Shown: positions 27,548 to 31,290 of the stretch, one piece after another
How positions within the stretch are numbered: position 1 is the first letter of the stretch
Layout: each line of letters begins with the position of its first letter
Origin: a virus
DNA: 31,290 nucleotides
Strand: one strand, 5' to 3'
IMG/VR virus record: IMGVR_UViG_3300014497_000291
Coordinates: 1-31,290 of that record
Program-made: the position numbers and the translations under genes
The notes under the pieces: model-generated
What the model was told of the DNA's origin: nothing
Seen by the model: the letters and a program-made list of their open reading frames with translations, nothing else
The model's database searches: none

Positions 27548-28197
27548 TGAGCGAAGAACTAAAGCCGTGCCCCTTCTGTGGCGGCAGTGACCAATTTGTA
27601 GAGCGATACGACTACTGCTCGTGCTTCGTCCAGTGTGACGGGGCGGATAGCGAAGGTATGGCTTGTTTGTGCCGCGGGCCTGTCTCCCTACAGGACAGTG
27701 ACGACGAGGAAATCCCCGGACACGACGCCGCCATCCGAGCCTGGAACCATCGTCAGGCGCCGTTCCAGAAGCGGGTGTCGAAGTGGATGGGCCAATGCTT
27801 CCTGCCTTCGCTCTACAGCAACATGACTGAGCGTGGTGATCGGCTGCTCGAAGAGGTGCTTGAACTGCTCCAGTCGAATGGCTACGACCACAGCCGGGTT
27901 TCCACGCTGGTGGACTATGTCTACGGCCGCCCGATCGGTGAGCCCTCGCAGGAGGTCGGTGGCGTCATGGTCACGCTCGCCGGCTATTGCTGGATCGCTG
28001 GCCTCGACATGCACGCCGACGGCGAGCGCGAATTGGCAAGGATCAACCAGCCCGATGTCATGGCGAAGATCCGCGCCAAGCAGGAGGCGAAGAACGCCCT
28101 GCATTTCGACACGCCGCTGCCTGGTAACGCCAACCATCCGCATACCGAATATCCGGCGGATATCGGCATAGCGGGTCACGGGGAGGTGCAGTCGTGA
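27547..28197 (+). CDS. Lar-like zinc finger fused to dNTP pyrophosphohydrolase domain
   Basis: 216 residues in two parts. Residues 1 to about 75 contain CPFCGG, further Cys and the WNHR ending typical of Lar-type restriction alleviation proteins. The rest (ERGDRLLEEVLELLQSNGYD, VDYVYGRPIGEPSQEVGGVM, AGYCWIAGLDMHADG) matches the DUF550/MazG-like dATP/dGTP pyrophosphohydrolase family. Its EEV-E and later Glu/Asp residues would hold Mg. Combined antirestriction and nucleotide-pool control is plausible but not proven. Confidence 0.83.
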   Translation: MSEELKPCPFCGGSDQFVERYDYCSCFVQCDGADSEGMACLCRGPVSLQDSDDEEIPGHDAAIRAWNHRQAPFQKRVSKWMGQCFLPSLYSNMTERGDRLLEEVLELLQSNGYDHSRVSTLVDYVYGRPIGEPSQEVGGVMVTLAGYCWIAGLDMHADGERELARINQPDVMAKIRAKQEAKNALHFDTPLPGNANHPHTEYPADIGIAGHGEVQS

Positions 28198-28553
28198 TGG
28201 TGCCCAACCGACCCTCCGCCGTGGGCGAAGCGCTGGGCCAGCAGCTGGCTCGATTGACGGAGACTTCCCTCAGCAGGTTGCGGACCCGGTTTCCCGACCA
28301 CGCCGAACCGTGCGAGAGCTGCGCCTTCAGACTCGGTACGGTTCCGAATCGATGCCTGCCGACCGTGATGGACGCCCTGAAGTGCGTAGTCGAGCAGACC
28401 GACTTCTACTGCCACCAGGGACCCAAGGGAAAGGCGAAGCACCTGTGCACCGGCTACATGATCGCCCTGGTCGCTGTGGCCGATCGACCGCCTGGCTCTG
28501 TGCCCTGGGAGTTCTCTCACGTCGACGATGGTCAGGAGGTAGCCCGTGGATAA
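28194..28553 (+). CDS. Cys-rich phage protein
   Basis: 119 residues; GTG at 28194 overlaps the previous stop and ATG at 28197 is an alternative. Contains CESCAFR, NRCLPT, LKCVVEQ, FYCHQ and LCTGY: several spaced cysteines that suggest a zinc or iron-sulfur site. The pattern is familiar from phage genomes but I cannot name a function. The end overlaps the DUF1643 start by 8 nt. Confidence 0.72.
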   Translation: MMVPNRPSAVGEALGQQLARLTETSLSRLRTRFPDHAEPCESCAFRLGTVPNRCLPTVMDALKCVVEQTDFYCHQGPKGKAKHLCTGYMIALVAVADRPPGSVPWEFSHVDDGQEVARG

Positions 28554-29022
28554 GGCAGCGATCATCAGCCCGTGCGGGCGCTACCGGTACGTCCTGACCC
28601 GGACGTGGGACGACACCCTGCCCGTGCTGGTGTTCTGCATGCTCAACCCGAGCACGGCGGACGCCAGCCAGGACGATCCGACCATCCGGCGCTGCATCGG
28701 ATTCGCCAAGCGCGAGGGATGCGGCGGGATCGCCGTCGTGAACCTGTTCGCCTGGCGGGCCACCCATCCGGACCAAATGCCAGTCCTGGATGACGATAAG
28801 AGTGGGCCAGACAACCACCTGCATATTGCCGATACGGTTCGCGGTCGCCGAGTCGTCGTAGCGTACGGAGCGCACGTCTCGGCCCATCCCTGGACGGTAA
28901 AGCCGGTGCTCAAGGTCATCCGGTCGTTCGCCGCGGGGCTTTACCACCTCGGCACCACCAAGTCGGGCGCGCCGCGGCATCCGCTCTACGTGCGCGGCGA
29001 TGAGCCGCTGGTGGAATTCTGA
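28546..29022 (+). CDS. DUF1643 family protein
   Basis: 158 residues from a GTG start (MDKAAIISPCGRYRYVLTR). Signature pieces are FCMLNPSTADASQDDPTIRR, GGIAVVNLFAWRATHP, ADTVRGRRVVVAYG and YHLGTTKSGAPRHPLY. DUF1643 is common in phages and bacteria. A fold relation to uracil-DNA glycosylases has been suggested from memory, but the activity is unknown to me. TGATG couples it to the next gene. Confidence 0.88.
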   Translation: MDKAAIISPCGRYRYVLTRTWDDTLPVLVFCMLNPSTADASQDDPTIRRCIGFAKREGCGGIAVVNLFAWRATHPDQMPVLDDDKSGPDNHLHIADTVRGRRVVVAYGAHVSAHPWTVKPVLKVIRSFAAGLYHLGTTKSGAPRHPLYVRGDEPLVEF

Positions 29023-29369
29023 TGGGCTGGTCACTCGGCTACGACGAGAACTGGAAGCGTGACGTCGGCTACGGCGTGCCGGCAACGTGCGATCACCCGG
29101 GGTGTGGGGCGGAGATCGACCGCGGACTGTCCTTCGTCTGCGGTGGTGAGCCCTACGGCGGAACGCATGGCTGCGGGCTGTTCTTCTGCAGCGAGCACCG
29201 GACCCGCGCCGGCGACCGACGGGACAATGCGCCTCTGTGCGCGCGGTGCTACACCAACAAAGGCAAGACCTACGATCTCACCCCAGACACGCCGAAGTGG
29301 ATCGAACACAAGGCCACCCACCCGAGTTGGGCAGAATGGCGAGCGGAACAGGAGGCGGCGAAGCTGTGA
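29022..29369 (+). CDS. Zinc-binding hypothetical protein
   Basis: 115 residues. Cys/His-rich: TCDHPGCGAEI, FVCGGEP, HGCGLFFCSEH and LCARCY suggest two zinc sites. The C-terminus is helical with WAEWRAEQEAAK. Function unknown; common near integrases in Xanthomonad-type prophages (impression, not a search). Confidence 0.72.
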   Translation: MGWSLGYDENWKRDVGYGVPATCDHPGCGAEIDRGLSFVCGGEPYGGTHGCGLFFCSEHRTRAGDRRDNAPLCARCYTNKGKTYDLTPDTPKWIEHKATHPSWAEWRAEQEAAKL

Positions 29370-29581
29370 GCAGCAATTCCCACATCATCGATGCGGCCGA
29401 ACTGCGCCGCCTGTCCGGGCTCCAGCAGCCGGCGGCGGTGAAGCGGTGGGCAAGCACGCAGGGCATCCGTGTGCGCGATGGCGCAGAAGGCCCCTGGACG
29501 ACGGTCGAGGCGATCAATGCCGCTATGGGGTTAGGATCGGCCGGCAACGATGCCGCTTACCGCCCAGAGGACCTGCTGTGA
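29366..29581 (+). CDS. DUF4224-like, putative excisionase
   Basis: 71 residues from a GTG start overlapping the previous stop. IIDAAELRRLSGLQQPAAVK and RWASTQGIRV, then TTVEAINAAMG, match DUF4224, a short winged-helix family usually found just before phage integrases. It probably bends attachment-site DNA for excision. It overlaps the integrase start by 4 nt, so both proteins are made from the same message. Confidence 0.8.
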   Translation: MSSNSHIIDAAELRRLSGLQQPAAVKRWASTQGIRVRDGAEGPWTTVEAINAAMGLGSAGNDAAYRPEDLL

Positions 29582-30732
29582 CGCGTGGAAGGCCCAGGAA
29601 GCGGGACAAGACCATCCCGGAGCACATCGACCAGCGGAAGCTCCCCGTCGGCTGCTATTGGGATGCGCGCGATCGCGTGTGGTACACGATTCACCGCGAC
29701 CCAAAGCCGCGACGCCAGAAGGTCGCCAGGGCCGATGCGCTGATGTCCGACCTCCACCTGGCGATGGAGGCCATTCGCGGTGTGAATCGGAAGAGCCTGG
29801 GCTGGCTCGTCGACCAGTATCACGAGAGCCACGTCTTCCTGGCCCTCAGCGAGCGCACGCGTGCGGACTATAAGCGGCAACGGGGGATTGTCCGCACCCT
29901 GACGTTGAAGGACGGGAACACGCTGGCAAGCCTGGACTACGGGCGGCTCAACACCGTCTTCTTCCAGCGGCTCGTCGACAAGATCGCCGGCGAGGGAACG
30001 CCGACGAAGGCGAATCACCTGATGCGCTACCTTCGCCTGGTCTATTCGTGGGCCGTGCGCCGCGGCTACGTGCCCGCGAACCCAGTGAAGGGCACTAAGG
30101 AAGCGAAGGAGCGCCAGCAGCGCCGCCTACCTAAACCGGACGTGATGGCGGCGCTGGTCCGGTTGGCTTACGAAGGCAGCCAGCGCCAAGCACACACGGA
30201 GGGCAGTTGCCCGCCCTACCTCTGGGCCGTGGCGGACATCGCCTACCTCTGCCGTCTTCGCGGCATCGAGGTGGTAACACTCACTGAGGACCACGGAGTC
30301 GAGGCGGGCGTGCGGACGAACCGGCGCAAGGGTAGCCGCGACAACATCGTGGCATGGACGCCGCGGCTTCGCATGGCTTGGGACGCCCTGATCCGTTACC
30401 GGGATGGGATATGGCGGAAGCGCGGCACGCCTGTGCCCATCCGCGTCGAAGATCGCCCGCTGGTCGTCGCCGCACACGGCGGCGCCATCACGAAGAGTGG
30501 ACTGGATTCCGCGTGGCAACGCGTCAAGGAACGCGCCCTTCGGGAAAAGCTGCTCGACGAGAGGGATTGGTTCGGCCTGCACGACCTGAAGCGCCGCGGC
30601 GTCACCGACACCGCCGGCAATCGTGCCGACAAGCAGGAGGGCAGCGGCCATCGGACCGAGTCCATGATGGATGTTTATGACCTCAGCCTACCCGTGGTGC
30701 CGGCCGCTGGATCGGCGAAACTCACCCCGTAA
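29578..30732 (+). CDS. int: Tyrosine-type site-specific integrase
   Basis: 384 residues from a GTG start. N-terminal basic arm-binding part, a SAM-like core-binding domain (about 70-175), then the catalytic domain. Candidate catalytic residues are Arg228 (LCRLRGIE), Lys251, His335 in LHDLK with Lys338 where Arg is usual, His358 (SGHRT) and nucleophile Tyr367 (MMDVYD). It catalyses phage integration and excision at the tRNA-Lys site 90 bp downstream. Weak candidate hairpin GGGT-AGGAAA-ACCC follows (30763-30776). Confidence 0.94.
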   Translation: MTRGRPRKRDKTIPEHIDQRKLPVGCYWDARDRVWYTIHRDPKPRRQKVARADALMSDLHLAMEAIRGVNRKSLGWLVDQYHESHVFLALSERTRADYKRQRGIVRTLTLKDGNTLASLDYGRLNTVFFQRLVDKIAGEGTPTKANHLMRYLRLVYSWAVRRGYVPANPVKGTKEAKERQQRRLPKPDVMAALVRLAYEGSQRQAHTEGSCPPYLWAVADIAYLCRLRGIEVVTLTEDHGVEAGVRTNRRKGSRDNIVAWTPRLRMAWDALIRYRDGIWRKRGTPVPIRVEDRPLVVAAHGGAITKSGLDSAWQRVKERALREKLLDERDWFGLHDLKRRGVTDTAGNRADKQEGSGHRTESMMDVYDLSLPVVPAAGSAKLTP

Positions 30733-30821
30733 AATTCCCGCGCAAGTCGCTGATGAACTTGGGGTGTAGGGTAGGAAAACCCGTAAAAATAACCGCCGTA
30801 AGCTCGCGGAATCCATGAACG

Positions 30822-30876
30822 GAGCAGCGGACTTTTAATCCGTAGGTCGCCGGTTCGAATCCGGCACGACCCACCA
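30822..30876 (+). other. Attachment site: 3' fragment of tRNA-Lys(TTT)
   Basis: From GAGCAGCGGAC through the anticodon TTT (30834-30836) and T-arm GGTTCGAATCC to ACCCACCA, this is the 3' three quarters of a tRNA-Lys gene. The 5' part (GGGTCGTTAGCTCAG-like) is missing; phage DNA precedes it. The intact tRNA should lie at the other end of the prophage, left of this window. Confidence 0.85.
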
Positions 30877-30999
30877 TTCGCTCACGTTCGTCGACGCGCA
30901 ATGCGTCATTCACTGACGACGATTGGGCTTTTTTCTCAAGTCCTGGCGCAGTTGATTAGGGTAGCCTCCCTCCATCACCGAAGATCGAGGGATACGACA

Positions 31000-31290
31000 A
31001 TGAACATGCGCACCGATGCAGACGACCTGCCGGCCATCGCGCCGGAAAACGCCGATCGTTCATTGCGGGACATGCTGTACATGCTCTCGGAACGCATGCG
31101 GCATCTTGCCACGAGGTCGGAAGTACGCGAGTTGGCCTGCCGGGTCGCGGTGCTCGAAGAACGCATGTCGCACACGGCCACGAAGGCGTGGGTGCTGGGA
31201 GGCGCCGTGGCCGTGCTCGTGGCCATGATGGGCGGCTTCTGGTGGATCGTGCAGCAATACCTCTCGCCGCTGCTACGCGCGGCGGGCTGA
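31000..31290 (+). CDS. Small membrane protein on the host side
   Basis: 96 residues from ATG at 31000, with GAGGGA upstream; the frame extends to 30901 without a ribosome site. The N-terminal part is an amphipathic helix (MLYMLSERMRHLATRSEVRE, VAVLEERMSH), followed by one membrane segment (VLGGAVAVLVAMMGGFWWIV) near the C-terminus. The layout resembles small coiled-coil membrane proteins such as XhlA-like ones. It lies beyond the tRNA fragment, so it is host DNA or part of an adjacent element. Confidence 0.72.
   Translation: MNMRTDADDLPAIAPENADRSLRDMLYMLSERMRHLATRSEVRELACRVAVLEERMSHTATKAWVLGGAVAVLVAMMGGFWWIVQQYLSPLLRAAG

Larger units (their letters stand above)
1..30876. mobile_element. Lambda-like prophage, left end outside window
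   Basis: One continuous phage genome: head, tail, lysis, replication, immunity, accessory and integration modules in lambda-like order. It is bounded on the right by a 3' tRNA-Lys fragment just after the integrase gene. No left boundary is visible because the tape measure gene runs off the window. Head and packaging genes are of HK97 type and tail genes of long-tailed siphovirus type. No frameshifted or interrupted core gene was seen, so the prophage may be functional. That is an inference, since the remaining tail genes are not in view. Confidence 0.95.

Noticed and set aside
30722-30913. Minus-strand ORF with GFEPATYGLK-like sequence at the tRNA fragment
   Set aside because: This is the well-known spurious translation of the antisense strand of a tRNA T-arm and anticodon region.
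1-31290. CRISPR array or insertion sequence
   Set aside because: No regularly spaced identical repeats of CRISPR size and no transposase-like gene with terminal repeats were seen. The iterons are far too short and too close.

Overview
The window holds most of a lambda-like (siphovirus-type) prophage together with its right-hand junction to the host chromosome. The DNA is GC-rich. The gene repertoire (HK97-type head, GH19 endolysin, CP76-type CII, Xanthomonad-style S24 repressor, DUF4224-like protein next to the integrase) suggests a gammaproteobacterium of the Xanthomonadales/Lysobacterales, but that host assignment is an inference. The prophage runs from beyond the left edge to about 30876, where the 3' part of a tRNA-Lys(TTT) gene marks the attachment site. 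Only one host-side gene, a small membrane protein, follows.

Left arm (1-9.3 kb, minus strand): the late structural genes, in transcription order small terminase, large terminase, portal, prohead protease, HK97 capsid, head-tail connectors, tail completion protein, tail tube, tail assembly chaperones joined by a -1 frameshift site, and the start of the tape measure. Between 9.3 and 9.6 kb is a gene-free stretch with 47-bp imperfect direct repeats that is the best cos/terminase-binding candidate. Upstream in the same direction (9.56-11.4 kb) are an HNH nuclease, Rz1/Rz, a holin and a GH19 endolysin. These are preceded by about 220 nt of very structured DNA (12-bp hairpin, tRNA-like fold, strong terminator) and by a Q-like antiterminator gene. 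That is the lambda Q / late-leader arrangement.

Early leftward operon (11.66-18.43 kb, minus strand): Cro-like protein, CII-like regulator, several very small genes, an O-like replication protein carrying two iteron clusters inside its coding sequence, a DnaB helicase, Ref-like and RusA-like nucleases, and Q. Almost every gene pair overlaps by ATGA or GTGA. The regulatory hub at 18.43-18.50 kb has three operators at exactly 24-bp spacing between the leftward Cro gene and the rightward repressor gene.

Right arm (19.2-30.7 kb, plus strand): first a lower-GC accessory block (RelE-type toxin, HTH antitoxin, coupled third gene, lipoprotein) cut by three intrinsic terminators. Then a second pair of repressor-type operators, again 24 bp apart, precedes a long, tightly overlapping operon. 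That operon carries mostly small unknown proteins plus an N6-adenine methyltransferase, a J-like protein, a Lar/pyrophosphohydrolase fusion, DUF1643, a DUF4224 excisionase-like gene and the integrase. The operator layout suggests that one repressor holds both the lytic genes and the accessory/excision operon silent.
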